A program made the translations under genes and the position numbers. Under the pieces are notes generated by a model that searched no databases, was not told the origin of the DNA, and saw only the letters and a list, made by a program, of their open reading frames with translations. Positions 17,629-30,853 of a stretch of 64,000 nucleotides of DNA are shown in pieces. Position 1 is the stretch's first letter. Every line of letters begins with the position of its first letter. The DNA is taken from positions 4,960,001-5,024,000 of the forward strand of contig NC_089430.1 of the NCBI RefSeq assembly GCF_026210795.1, in the 5' to 3' direction. The stretch comes from Rhizophagus irregularis. Its lineage: Eukaryota > Glomeromycota > Glomeromycetes > Glomerales > Glomeraceae.

Positions 17629-19054
17629 ATGTTACCAAAAAATCCCAAGAATAAACCTAAACCTTCACGAGTTTCCAATGGAAATAAAAAAAAATGAGGT
17701 ATGTGCTCAACTTTATCTTAGTCGGGTGGCAGTAGTATATTATATTAACATCAGTCAACGAATATTTTATAAAGGACGACCTCTAGGCAGTAAAAATACA
17801 ATTACCGTTTCAGAAGTATCTACACCTATTTGAAAAGCTAGTTCTTCAGTTAATGAAAAGAAAAACAATAAGAAAAAAGTAACATCTAGAAATACGTACG
17901 AAGTTTCTAGAAAAATGCCTGAAATTCCTGCATTTACGCTTCAGGTTCCTAGAAGTATGCTTGAAGAATCAGCTGTTAACGATAAAGATGATGATGATGA
18001 CAATGAAGACAGAGACGATGAAGATGTAGATGATGAAGTAGGTGATTTTGAAAGTGAAGACAGAGATGTAGATGATTTCTTGCAAGGTAACAAAAAACAA
18101 TTCAAATTTATTTAGTAATATGATTACAATAATTAAAAAGGCATATTTCTTTAAGCTTTGTCAAACATAGGAAATCAAACAAATGAACTGAACATGAGGG
18201 AACAAGTAAATGAATCAAATACAATAACTAATATCGATTCATTGAACAATTTGCCAGAAGTGGCAAATAAAACAAATGTAACAACACAATTAGATGGATT
18301 GAATGCCTTAGATATTTGTAACTGGCTAGTTCGTCATCCATATATACTTGATCTCGCCAACAAAATGTTATCTGCAAAAACATCTCATGATGAAACGAAC
18401 GTGAATAATAGCAGCAGTAGTTTCTCATCCTCCAATGAAGTCAGTATAATTTTATTTCTAAAATTTTATTTCTAACAAGTACATTATTTACAATAAATAC
18501 TGTAATGAATTATTTGTTTGCTTAAAATACAGAACAAATCACGACTTTGGGATGAAGAACTAAAGTGTTTATTCCTTCATCAGCGTGACCCTTCCGGTGC
18601 TATCTTGGATAGCTTTATTAGATTAGTCTGTGGGTACAAACCATATACTGAAGAAGCAAAATCTATTATGCGAGTCTCTCGCAAAAGATTGGGAGATTAT
18701 AGGAACAAACTCAATACAAGTATAGCTAAATTAGTTCAGGAGTTTAAAGAATTAAAACAAAAAGAACAGCAACGCGTACCGGCATTACCGTCTCAAAGTT
18801 CTATCAATTAATATATTGATGAAGCAGTAGTCACAAAAAAAATATTGCAACGTTATATTGCATCAACAAATGAAGCTGAACTTAAACGTAATGGATCATT
18901 TATTAAACTTGTTCAATTTATTCGTGAATGCTTCAAGATTCATTATAGGAATAAGGATGTCAAAAAAGTAAAGGAATTAGATGCTTTAACTAAAGATTTA
19001 TTTATACCACCACGTAGTGGATGCAATTTGGCTAGTTCTTTAGTACTTGAATAA
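17629..19054 (+). pseudogene. Decayed gene with AT-hook-like start and helical C-terminal domain
   Basis: ATG 17629 starts a short basic exon (MLPKNPKNKPKPSRVSNGNK) that meets TGA at 17695-17697, just before a donor at 17699. The next exon has KGRPLGSKNT, an AT-hook-like motif, then TGA at 17831-17833, and an acidic DDDDDNEDRDDEDVDDE segment, ending at 18086. Exon 18156-18439 and exon 18533-19054 follow in matching phases. The last encodes LWDEELKCLFLHQRD and RVSRKRLGDYRNKLN, a Myb/trihelix-like helical look, with TAA at 18809-18811 and open frame on to 19054. At least three in-frame stops make it a pseudogene. I do not recognise the family. AT-hook plus acidic plus helical domain suggests a DNA-binding accessory protein of a transposon. 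Confidence 0.5.
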
Positions 19055-19316
19055 ATTAATTAACTGAAAATAATTTTATTAATTTTATGTATTAAAAATC
19101 ACATTTATTTTTCATATTTAGTAAAGTCTAATAAAGTTTAATACTTTTTACAATAAAGTCGCGTTTATTTTTCACACTTAATAAAGTATAATAAAGTTTA
19201 ATACTTTTAATATAAAATCTCATTTTTTTTTTACAAATTTAAGAACTTGCACTTATTTTTCACACATCTAAAGTCCTTAATTTTTATGTCTCATTCCCAA
19301 GTTCAAATTCTTTAAT

Positions 19317-22300
19317 ATGTCTAAAAGAAAGTGCAATACATACCAATTAAACAATCCTTTGAGACTTCGCCATAGATATTCACATATTCCTTTACAGAAT
19401 AGAAATGAAAATTTTACTAATGATTTATCTCGCAATAATACTATAATAAATATTTTACCACCACAAAGTTATATCACTCATAAAAGTAACACTTCAAACG
19501 AAATTATTGAACAAGATGATGATAATGAAGTAAACCTAGATAACACAGGAGACTAATATGATAATATGACAGAAAGCGATGAAGGTAGTTATGATAGCAC
19601 TGATAGTGGTTATGATAATACAACAGAAGACGATGAAAATTATGATAACACAGATGATGAATATATTGGCGATTATGAACATAGAGAAAACACCTATGAT
19701 GATACAGAAGAACAAGCTAATATTGAACAGAATGAGAATGATAAACAAATTGTTGACGAAGCTTTGGATCCTTCAATCCTTCTGCATGAATTTTCTGATT
19801 TTTTACCTTATTTTAATAATGCAACTGAAGCTTTATTATTTTGTTGGATACAAAAGCATAATATATGAAAGTATATATATATATATTTAATAATAATGAA
19901 ACTTATATAAAGTCTCATTAGTTATTTATTTATTTATTAGCAACTAATGCATATGATGATCTTGTAAGTATTATTAATGATCCACGGTTTAAAAGAGAGG
20001 AAGTGGTAACAAATATACGATGATTTCGGCAGAGGAGGCAACGATTACCACTCTCAACAATATTTGCAAAGCCAGTATCAATCTCTTCAAAAAAATCACC
20101 ATCGACTTCTAAAGCTTGCAAATTAGCATACCATCTGTCAATAAGCGATATCATATGGTACGTTTTAAATAATCCAGCAATTATGAAACATATGTATTTC
20201 GGACCAGGAATTGACATCGGTAAAAAGTTGGAATTTTGGCATGGATCTCTATGGGCAGAATCTCCACTTTTGAACAAGAAGATATTATCATTTCGCAAGG
20301 TATGATAGATAAAATCATTAACAAAATTAATCATTATCATATTTAATTAACTATTTATTAGTGAAATATCGTACTGGAAGTTTTATATATTATCAGTCAA
20401 GTATTCAGAAGTTAGGATTTCTTAGATCAATACAACGCGATGAAGAAAATAAAATAATACTCAAAATCCAACAGCTTGTTTTTTATGAAGAATTACCTGG
20501 TATCTTTAAGGGAATTAGCAGACAGCAAAGAGCAAATTCTGGTGAGGTATAGATGCTTGATGAAAATTTTATAACCATTAATCCTTCATCAGTTCTTAGA
20601 AAGGCAACAGTTAAATTACCATATTTGAACCAATCTCTTACACCTGGTGAACTTAATGTAAAAGAAATTATTTACAAATATAAAAACCACTGGCGAATTA
20701 GAGATATAAATATGTCCTACTTACACCCTGCACATTATATTTCAACAAATAATTCACCAACTTCCTCCTTACCCGTATACAAATTATTTTTGGATATGTA
20801 TTATGACAATTTTGGTACATATCGTAACGTCTACCATTCATTAGGTGGCGTATATATTCAATTTGGGAATATGCCTGCTAACCTTCGTAAATTGGTTAAG
20901 AATCATTTTGTAATCAGTTTTGTGCCATTTGGTGGCAGCTTTGGCGAATTTATACTTCCATTTGTTAAAGAACTCAAGGAATTTGAAAAGGGTAAGGTAA
21001 TGAGTGTGCAAGGACAGGAAGCGTGGGTTGTTGCGGGTTTAGGAGTAGTGACTGCTAATTTGCCGCAAGGCAATGATTTAGCAGGAGTATTAAGACATGG
21101 AGCGAATAAAGGATGTTGTACGTGTTCTATCAACAAGGATTTAGCTTTGCTGTCTCGATACAAGCAAATAACAGATTTGGAATCTGTTCAAATTAACAAT
21201 GAATTTACAATGTCCAGGAAGAAGCAGATGAGCCCTGAATATGGATTACGAATCAAGCAAAGTATTTTGGATGAATTAAAACGTGAAAAACACCTTCAAA
21301 CTCCTCAGGATATTTACCATACAACTGCTGGTAAAATTGGGAGACTTGTAAAGATTACAGTAAGTTTGTTATCACAAGAAGGAGTGACAGCTTTTCTGGA
21401 AACGTGGAAGAATTTTGAGAAACCTTCTGTATGGTGTCGTTTACCTAATCCGATCAGTCATCATGAAAGTTTCATGATGTCTGATTATCTGCATTTGGCG
21501 ATGATTATGCCATTTATTCTTCATCGCTTTTTGAAGCCTTTACATTTAAAAAGCAATGAATTGAAAATTATACAGCAATGAATAGGTGCTCAACGAAGAG
21601 ATTATGTGCCTAAAGCTATCATAAAATGTTGGGTTTATGTAGCAAAAATGATGAAATTAGTTTTTGAAAGGGATTATACAGAAGAAAAATATGATGAATT
21701 AAAGCGATGTCTTGAAGCTGAAATGGCTATTTTGACAAAGGTAATCATTGCATAAACCAATCAGAATGCTCTATTTGTGCAACAAATAATGGTTTGAACA
21801 GTTTCCATTGTCTGGTATGTTATTATTAATGATTTACTAACAAATAAATTATTATAGGTTTTTGAAGAATTTGTCAATCTACCTAATCTTCACATTAATT
21901 TTCATCTTTGCCTCCATGCTCGCACATACGCAACATTAAGAAATACTCAAGTAGGAATAAAAGAAACAGTACACAAGATATTTAAATCAATGGTACCAAA
22001 TACCAATTGCAAAGAAGTAGATTTGGATCTATTGAAACGTTATAATACAAGTTTTGCAATTCGGCATCTCACAGATGGTGGAATAGATAAAAGATTTTCA
22101 CGATCTCATGATGGATACACTGGATTAAAAAAGAGTGCCTGTGAAAAGTTATTCAACAATTGGTTTGTTACCGAAGATAGACTATTTGATGAAACAGACT
22201 ATACCGATGAGGCAACGGGTAAAATATAATTTTACTATTATTGTTTAGTTATATAATCTTTAAAAAATTTTTCCTTTTAGTTCAATTATCAATGGGCAAC

Positions 22301-22420
22301 TTTTATAACATTCACTTAAAGAAAAGAATTTCTTTGAAGAATATCAAAGAATTCGTCAAGTTTTTTCCATCAGATAGTCATTTTAAAACCGAATTAATTT
22401 TTATACGAAAGATATATTAA
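19317..22420 (+). pseudogene. CACTA/Plavaka-like transposase-type gene, multiple stops
   Basis: Pieces in order: a basic/acidic N-terminus (MSKRKCNTYQLNNPLRLRHR) with TAA at 19554-19556; an exon with INDPRFKREEVV and TGA near 20021; an exon beginning KYRTGSFIYYQS, ending in TAG at 20550-20552; a long central part (20553-21581) with LFLDMYYDNFGTYRNVYHSL, GNMPANLRKL, LPQGNDLAGVLRHGANKGCC and TCSIN; TGA at 21579-21581, then KAIIKCWVYVAKMMKLVFER; and an exon with NLPNLHINFHLCLHARTYAT and LLKRYNTSFAIRHLTDGG, spliced at 22218/22281 to a C-terminus ending at 22420. The nucleic-acid-transposase call rests on the GNDLAG...GCxTC block and my memory of abundant Rhizophagus repeats of this type. It is moderate in confidence; the decay is certain. 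Confidence 0.55.
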
Positions 22421-22833
22421 TATATATATATTTAATATTTTTTTTTTTAAAAGAAAAATTTATATTTAATTTTATTATAATATTTAAAAAATTACTGTTG
22501 ATCCTGTCGCCGATTAAACAGTTATTGGTGAATGAAATAATTGTGCGTCCATAATCTTTTCGTACTAGGATAAAAATAATAAAATTTATCTACCTCCATA
22601 TTTTAGTTTTTAAGAAATTTTTATTTAATGAATAAATTCATATACAGTAGTAATTATAAATAAATGGATAAATATAAGTATGTAAATGCAAATAATTGGA
22701 TAAAATATATATAAGTTTAAAAATATAAACTATTTAACGCTACGCCTAATTTTTTAAGATATGCTAGCGTTGGAAAATTAAATGAAAGAAAAAAATTTCC
22801 TTGAAAATATGCAAAATTCACCGTAACAAAATA
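22421..22833. other. AT-rich spacer
   Basis: No coding-like frame, RNA gene or clear repeat seen. It separates the end of the decayed transposase-type gene from the convergent 3' end of kinase locus A. Confidence 0.4.
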
Positions 22834-25800
22834 TTAAAGAATATTTTGGTCTTTGTTTTTGCTATTTTGATCTAAAAGAAAAAAAAATGCAGTATATTAT
22901 TAAGTACAAATAAAAAAGGCGGTTATTATAAAGTTAAAAATTTACCATCTTCGTCAATGTTCAATTGAGAAATATCAATTTGTAAAGATATAGACGCTAT
23001 TAATAAATAAAACATTATTAGTATTGGTTAATTTGTATACTTCCTTCTTTATTAATTCAATACCTGAGGATTCCAAATTATTTATATGTTTATAATGATC
23101 ATCAGAATTTTTTGTTTCGGGAAGATTTGGTCGAGAAATATCAATTTGAAGGGATTCTAATTATTAAAAAAATTCAGTATTTATTATAATTAATTTGAAT
23201 ATTCTTTTATTAATCAATACCTGGAAATTCCGTACTAATTATATCATCATAATGGATATTAGAATTTTTTGGTTCATGAAGATTATTATCGTTAATTTTC
23301 AGTCGAGGAATATCAATTTGTAAAGACACTATTTAACAAATAAAGATATATTAGTATATTTTACAGTTAATTCAATCATTCTTTTATTAGTCAATACCTG
23401 AAGATTTCATGCTAATTATATCATCATTTTGTTCATCATAATAATCGTCACAATTTTTTGATTTTGGAAGATTATAAAAATTGAGTAATCTACTTGTGTA
23501 AACAGCTCCTGAATGTGTTTTATATGATAATTTTAAACCGGTCGAAGGTATATCATTAGTTTGTAAATTATTATTAAATTCATTTGCTTCTTTAATTTGT
23601 TTATATAATTCTGTATTATGATATTTTGCTTCTATATTCCATTTATATAAAATTTCTTTAATTTCTTTTGCTGTTGGTCGCTTTAATGGGCTTGCATCTA
23701 AACATCTTTTAATTAAACGCACAATTAATTGGGGTACTTTAATATCATTGAACCTTGGTCTGAGTCCTTGACAAATCTTCATTGCTAAATATTCATCATG
23801 GCTTAAATTATAGTATGGAGGTAATCCAGAAATAAATTCATACATGATTATACCAAGACTATATATATCAGCAATATCGGTATAATTATGCTCTTGTAGG
23901 ATTTCAGGAGCTATATAAGGTAAAATACCATATACACTATTTTTTGTATTTCCTGCTATATTGCAATCTGTAGGTTTGCATAACCCCATGTCAGCTATTC
24001 TAGCTAGATGAAATATTAATATATTGCCACTATGTAAATCTCGATGAATTAATCCATTTTTATGAATATCTGCAAGTCCGCTTGCAATACCATATAAATA
24101 ATTAATCTTATCAGTCAAACTTAATTTATCATTTGTAACTAAATAATGTCGTAAACTTCCACTTTTTGCATAATCCAAAACCATAATATAATTATTTGTC
24201 ACTGGATCTTGAGATAATCCATAAAGTTTGATAATATAATTCCCCAAATTTACTTTAAGATGTGATGCAATCTAAAATTAAAATAAATATATTAGGAAAA
24301 ATCAAATATCTCAAAATTTCATTATGTAACAAAATAATTTCACCTCATTAATAAATTCCAACGTAACATTTTTTGAATCATTTAAGATTTTCAGAGCCAC
24401 AAACATGTTTTTATTTTTTCTTTTCCAATTTTGATTTTCATCATCCCATTCATCTATGCATCCGTCAATCCAATTTGCTACATAGACACTGCCAAATCCA
24501 CCTTTTGCAATATATTTAATATTATAAAATCTATCATATGGTATCCATTCTAATGCATGGTATGTATGATAACTATGATCTGATAGCTGAGAATCTTTAA
24601 TTAATTTGTCGATATTATTATTACCACTAGTCCAATTTTCAATATCTCGTTGAAAATGAACCACATTACATGCACGTTTACATTTTTCACATGCATCATC
24701 TAAAACCACCATATAGTATTTTGTTTCTGGATCTTGAGTAATTCCATAGAATTTATGGTGTGCCATAATCTACAAATATAATTAATTAATAAAATTACAC
24801 TTCGTTAAAATTCCTAAAATTCCATTAAATAATTTATTATTATACCTCATTAAATTCCAATGTAACATTCTTTAAATTATTTAAACTTTTCAGAATTACA
24901 AATTTATTTTGATCCCTTCTCCAATTTTGATTATAGCTATCCCAGTTGTCAATACATCCATCAATCCAATTTGCCCTAAATACTTTGCAAAACTTGTCTT
25001 TTACAATACATGTAATACCATAAAATCTATCACAAGGTATCCATTCTAATGCATTACAAGTATAATAACTATGATCTGACAACTGAGAATCTTGAATTAA
25101 TTTATCAATATCACTATTACCACTAGTCCAATTTTCAGAATTTCTTTGAAAATAAATCACATTACATGCACGTTTACATTTTTCACACACATCATCTAAA
25201 ACCATCATATAATATTTTGTTTTTGGATCTTGAGTAATTCCATAAAATTTGTGGTTTGCTGTAATCTACGATATAATTGATTAGTAAAAGTCATATTTCT
25301 TTAAAGTTCAACAAAATAATTTTTATACCTCATCAAATTCTAATGTGATAATATTTGAAATATTTAAACTTTTCAGAATTACAAATGTATTTTGATCTTT
25401 TCTCCTCCAATTTCGATTATAGATATTCCAGTTATCTATACATCCATCAATCCAATTTGCTCTATGCACTTTGTAGGACTCACCTTTTGCAATATTTTTA
25501 ATATTATAAAATCTACCATAAGGTATCCATTCTAATGCATGAGACGTAGAATCATTATGATCTGACATCTGAGAATCTTGAATTAATTTATTAATATCAT
25601 TATTACCACTAGTCCAATTTTCAAAATTTCTTTGAAAATGTATCACATTACATGCATGATTACATTTTTCACAAACATCATCTAAAACCATCATATAGTA
25701 TTTTGTTTCTGGATCTTGAGTAATTCCAAAAAGTTTATGGTTTGCTATAATCTACAATGTAATGAATTAGTAAAAGTATATTTCTTTAAAATTCAGCAAA

Positions 25801-27200
25801 ATAATTATTATACCTCATTAAATTCTAATGTGATAATATTTGAAATATTTAAACTTTTTAGAATTACAAATGTATTTTGATCTTTTCTTCTCCAATTTTG
25901 ATTATAGATATTCCAGTTATCTATACATCCATCAATCCAATTTGCTCTATGCACTTTGTAGGACTCACCTTTTGCAATATTTTTAATATTATAAAATCTA
26001 TCATAAGGTATCCATTCTAATGCGTGAGATATAGAATCATTATGATCTGAGATCTGAGAATCTTGAATGAACTTATCAATATAATTATTGCCACTTGTCC
26101 AACTTTTGAAATTTTGCAAAAAATACATTGCATTACATATATCTTTACATTCTTTGCATATTTCGTTCCAAACCACCATATAATTTTCTGTTTCTGGATC
26201 TTGAGTTATTCCATAAACTTCATGATATATTGCGATCTATAATTATAATATATTAACATAATACAAAATAAAATTTAAAGTCTCAATAATTTAATAAGTT
26301 CATACCTCATTAAATTCTAATAAAATATTATTTGAAATATTTAAACTTTTCAGAATCACAAACATATTTTGATCTGTTCTTCTCCATTCTAGAGTATAAC
26401 TATCCCAGTTATCTATATATCCATCAATCCAATTTGCTTTACACACTTCATCAAACCCACTTTTTGCAAAATATTTTATATTATAAAATCTATCATAAGG
26501 TATCCATTCCAATGCATTTCTTATTTCATGATTTGTATGTGCCAATAGTTGAGAATTTTGAATTAATTTATCAATATTATTATTACCACTAGTCCAATTT
26601 TTAAAATCCAGTTGAAAATGTATCACATTGCATACATCATTACATGTTTCACATATGTTACATATGTTATATAAAATCACCATATAAGTTTCTGTTTCTG
26701 GATTTTGAGTTATTCCATAAAATTTATGGCTTGCTGTAATCTATAAATAAGTTAGTAACGTTATACTTTATTAAAATTTCATAAAATATCTTGTTATATT
26801 ATACCTTATTAAATTCCAGTGTAACATTTTTTGAATCACTTAAACTTTTCAGAATTACAAATTTATTTTGATTTTTTCTTCTCCAATTATTATTAGTTTT
26901 ATCCCATTTATCTATACATCCATCAATCCAATTTGCTCCATATATTTTGCAAAATTTGTCTTTTGAAATACATTTAACATTATAAAGTCTGTCATAAGGT
27001 ATCCATTCTAACACATCCTTTATATTTTTATGAGTTGACAGTTGAGTATCTCGAATTAATTTATCAATATCAGTATTACCACTAGTCCAATTTTCAAAAT
27101 CCCGTTTAAAATATATCACATTACATATATTATTACATTCCTTACATTTTTTTTCATTAACATATAATGTCTTAGTTAATTTCTTGACAAAAGTATTCAT
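22834..27200 (-). CDS. Kinase locus A: six tandem N-units plus one kinase C-lobe, 11 exons, intact
   Basis: Exons, read on the minus strand: 27200-26805, 26740-26306, 26236-25814, 25751-25329, 25265-24846, 24769-24344 (six N-units); 24271-23398 (C-lobe); 23328-23221, 23156-23064, 22996-22946 (mini-exons); 22871-22834. All junctions are GT-AG and phases agree, giving about 1228 residues. Each N-unit has a CxxCxxxC-like motif, NWTSGN.xIDKxIxxxQL, ALEWIPYDRFYNIK, the kinase beta1-beta3 region and EFINE. Units 2-6 start with FYGITQDPETKNYM, a copy of the kinase hinge segment. Only unit 6 has the proper glycine loop (KGGFGSVY) and VALK. The C-lobe exon has HRDLHSGN, ADMGLCKP (DMG for DFG) and YIAPE. 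This is a tyrosine-kinase-like family protein, probably cytosolic signalling; substrates are unknown. Confidence 0.72.
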
Positions 27201-29504
27201 TGAGACTAAAATATAGAATAATAATTAAAGAGTGACTGAAAACAATGTTTTATTCCTTAATATTGTCGTACCTGTTTCACAAATAATGTGGTGGGTTTTA
27301 CGACAGATCACTTGAATTTGATGATCGGCATGAACATTTCCTTTTGAATATTTGCGTAACATCTCGTGACGACGTATCCAGACTGGCACTAATCCTTTCA
27401 GGCATAATGTCGCCCGGCTTTATCCAGAAAGGTAACGCGAATTCATTAAATTTGTTAAAAATGATAATTCAGAATCGGATTATTTATGATATAAACCTTG
27501 CTTGGTAGTATTAAGAATTATTTGAGAACTGGTATAGAATTTGTATCATAGGATGAAATCGATGATTTATATTAGAAGAATCATTTTTTTTTTAGAAAAA
27601 AAAGACAATATTTGAAAGAAAAGTCAATATATATTGGATGTAAATATATTTTATTTATTTTATTTTATATTCTGAAGGTTACATATTCGAATTTACAAAA
27701 AAGTAAGTTACATATCAAAGTTAAAATAATAACTTTGTCAAAGTAACCTATATAAGTTAATAGTTGACCTATCTTTCGTAGACTTTAACGGACCTGAAAA
27801 ATTTATCGCGACAATTGTGGTATGAGTGTCAGGATTTTGAACTTTTAGGAATATGATTGTGAGCGTCGGGCTTGTTGTTACAACGGGATTCTGATTTGAA
27901 TAGCTTCCGCAGTGATAACATTATCCCGAAATGTGGAAACGGCTGAAAAAAAAAATGTGACTAATAATAATAAAAACTTAACCTTTTCCGTTAGCATCAC
28001 AAAAAAAATCCTATCATAGCCGGAATTGGATTACACAAAATTTTTGCGGATTGACTATCGGAACGTGCACAATACAATCAAACTATTCTAACCATAACAA
28101 ACACGGAATAGATCACATCCTGGGTTTCCGCATGTTACACAATTCAAATTATATTATACAACGCCTAATCTAAATATCACCAAATTTTTTTCGTTATTTA
28201 TATAAGGGAAAGTTTTTTTTTTAAAAAGGAATAATTTTGCTTTTCATTATAACCTAACAAATAATTTCATTTTTATATAATTTATTATCCTTCCTTAATA
28301 AATTATTGTGTGAGATAATTTTATATTATTTATTTGTTTTTGCATTTAATTTGCTTTTGGTTGCTTTCTCGTGTTTTTGGTATTTTTTTTTTATAATTGA
28401 TCGAAAAATCATCTAATACACTAATTTGAGACCGGTAATAATATTAATTATTTGGACTTTTTAATTTGAAGAAAAGAATTAAGAGTAATTAAATTTATTT
28501 CTTAAAACTACTGATCACAAGAATTTGATTCTTTAAATTCATGGAGCCTATCGAGCCGTATGAAATTCAACACTTCGGAAAATAAAAAAGTCTAGTTTAT
28601 TACAAAGGCTCAGTAACCTCAGTTTAATAAATATACTATAACTATGGAGGGTTTAATGTATCAAAATAATAATTTAAAAGTTACACAATTAGTGCATAAT
28701 CACATTGATGTGTTTGTAAAGCAAGACTCTGATGGGAACAACCACATTTTGTTGCTGTGGAAGTTGATTTTTTCACGTTCTTTTTAAATAAGCGTGCGTA
28801 AATTAAATTGCTAAACGAGTTAAATTATGTTATAAATTATTGTGGCCATCTCATTTTTGGTAAAGTAAACTTCATTTATTATACAGAATAATAAGCACGG
28901 CAGGTTTATACTATTACTACTGTAATACGTCTGATTAAAGCGAGATGAACTAATAACATATTAACAAATCCGGATTTAACTCATACATCATGGAAAAAGA
29001 ATTTTAATGCACTAAATGATTTATAATAAAAATTTTTTAATAAATTATTATGAGAAATTATGTATGTTATTATATATCATTCAAATGTATAACAGATAAT
29101 AAATTTGTAGAATTAATTTGTTTAGGACCTCTAAAATCAGAAATACTAAATTATCAAATAAACTTTCTAAATTGTCTGGATATCCGGATTAACGGATAAA
29201 TGAGATATCCGGATGGATAAAGCCGAAAGTAATTAGCCGTAAGACCGCAACGTTATCCGGCTCAGGCGTAGATCATCATCGTGGAATTCCAGGGATTTCT
29301 GCGATTAAACCGGCCCGTATGATCGGCAATCAGGAATTCGGCTCCGTTTTTGGAAGGACTCTACGCAACACTTATGTCGTGCATGCGTAAATCGGAAAAT
29401 GTAAACCGAAAAAAAAAAATTTCAAACATTCAGCTTTTTCTGCTGTTGAGTTGCACATTTTTATTAACCACTTAATAAAGTTTTCTAAATTTATCTATTG
29501 AACT
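27201..29504. other. Intergenic region between divergent kinase loci A and B
   Basis: Mostly AT-rich. A less AT-rich patch at about 27268-27435 reads in one minus-strand frame as GLVPVWIRRHEMLRKYSKGN followed by HADHQIQVICRKTHH, which looks like a relic of a coding sequence, but I cannot name it. A short plus-strand frame starts MEGLMYQNNNLKV at about 28643. Around 29180-29230 there are several TATCCGGA copies. Both kinase starts lie at the edges, so promoters must be within the region. Confidence 0.4.
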
Positions 29505-30853
29505 ATGGATGACCCAATTGAATATTATGGGAAATGTGAAGAATGTAAACAAGAAAATACTGGAGATAAATACTGTAAAGCATGTAATGTAAAACATTTT
29601 CAACAAAATTTTAAGAATTGGACTAGTGGTAATAACGATATTGACAAATTTATTCAAGACACTCAACTAACAGCGAATTTTTATGATCAAGTATTAGAGT
29701 GGATACCTTACGATAAATTATATAATATTAATTATATTTCAAAAGACGGTTTTGGAAAAGTGTATAGAGCAAAATGGATTGATGGATATATTAATCGTTG
29801 GGATAACATAAATGAAAATTGGGAACGATTTAATTCCAATGGGTTTGTGACTCTAAAAAGTTTAAACAATTCAGAAAATGTTACATTAGAATTTATCAAT
29901 GAGGTATTACCTAATTTCTTAATTTAATGAAATTTATAAATGCGATTTTTACTAACGGATTTTTAAAACGTATATTTAGTAGATAATAATGCACCTTAAA
30001 ACTAGAATGCCCGGCAAAAATCTTATTGTTAGAGTTTATGGAATTACACAAGACCCAGAAGCAAAAAATTACATGATGGTTTTGAGTTATGCGGAAAATG
30101 GAAGTTTGCGAAATGATTTAGATAGAAATTATTATGAATTAACTTGGGAGGCTAAGCTAAAATATTTATTGCATATTACACTAGGACTTCAGAGTATTCA
30201 TGAAAATGAACTAATTCATCGAGATTTACATATTGGAAATATACTTAGTTTTGGAAATAAAAGTTTTGAAAATCAAGTTATGGTAACTGGTATGGGATTA
30301 TGTAAACCTGCAATATTGGAAAATACAAAAAACAGTATATATGGAGTTTTACCTTATGTTGCTCCTGAAGTTTTAAGAGGACAAAATTATACTAAAGCTG
30401 CTGATATTTATAGTTTTGGTATAATTATGTATGAAGTAATTTCTGGACTACCTCCATACCATGATGTAAGCCATGACAAAAATTTAGCAATAAAAATTTG
30501 TCAAGGACTTAGACCTAGATTTAGTAATATTAAAGTACCTTAATTGATTGTGAATTTAATCAAAAGATGCTTGGATGCAAATCCATTAAATCGACCTACG
30601 GCAAATGAAGTCCAAAAAGTTTTACGTCAATGGATTTATGGGACTTATGACGATCGATCAGAAATAGAAAAACAAATAAAAGAAGCAGAAGAATTCAGTA
30701 ATAGTTTACCAACTAGCAGTGTGTCATATGAAACACATCCTGAAGCTATTTATATAAGCAGGTTACTTAATTTTAATAATCTTCCAGAACCAAAAAATTC
30801 AGATGATTATTATGATGAACAAAATGATAATATAATTAGTGAAAAATCTTCAG
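29505..30853 (+). pseudogene. Kinase locus B: single N-unit kinase, premature stop
   Basis: Exon 1 (29505-29903) encodes MDDPIEYYGKCEECKQENTG, the WTSGN module, GFGKVYRAKW and VTLKSL (Thr for the usual Ala before LK). Exon 2 (29983-30853) starts with a segment like the alpha-C/beta4 region, then VYGITQDPEAKNYMM, HRDLHIGN, VTGMGLCKP (the DFG Asp is replaced by Gly), YVAPE and GIIMYEVISGLPPY. A TAA at 30541-30543 stands where all relatives have CAA (KVPQLIV), a single C-to-T change, after which the frame stays open through LIKRCLDANPLNRP to LPEPKNSDDYYDE. With DFG Asp lost and the C-lobe cut, this is a dead kinase. No clean mini-exon set follows; a degenerate one is at about 30925. Confidence 0.75.

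Noticed and set aside
20903-21163. Minus-strand frame of 86 codons
   Set aside because: It is antisense to the conserved block of the transposase-type gene.
19317-22420. Alternative genetic code reading stops as amino acids
   Set aside because: TAA, TAG and TGA all occur within the broken genes, while kinase loci A, D and E and the ATPase read normally with the standard code.
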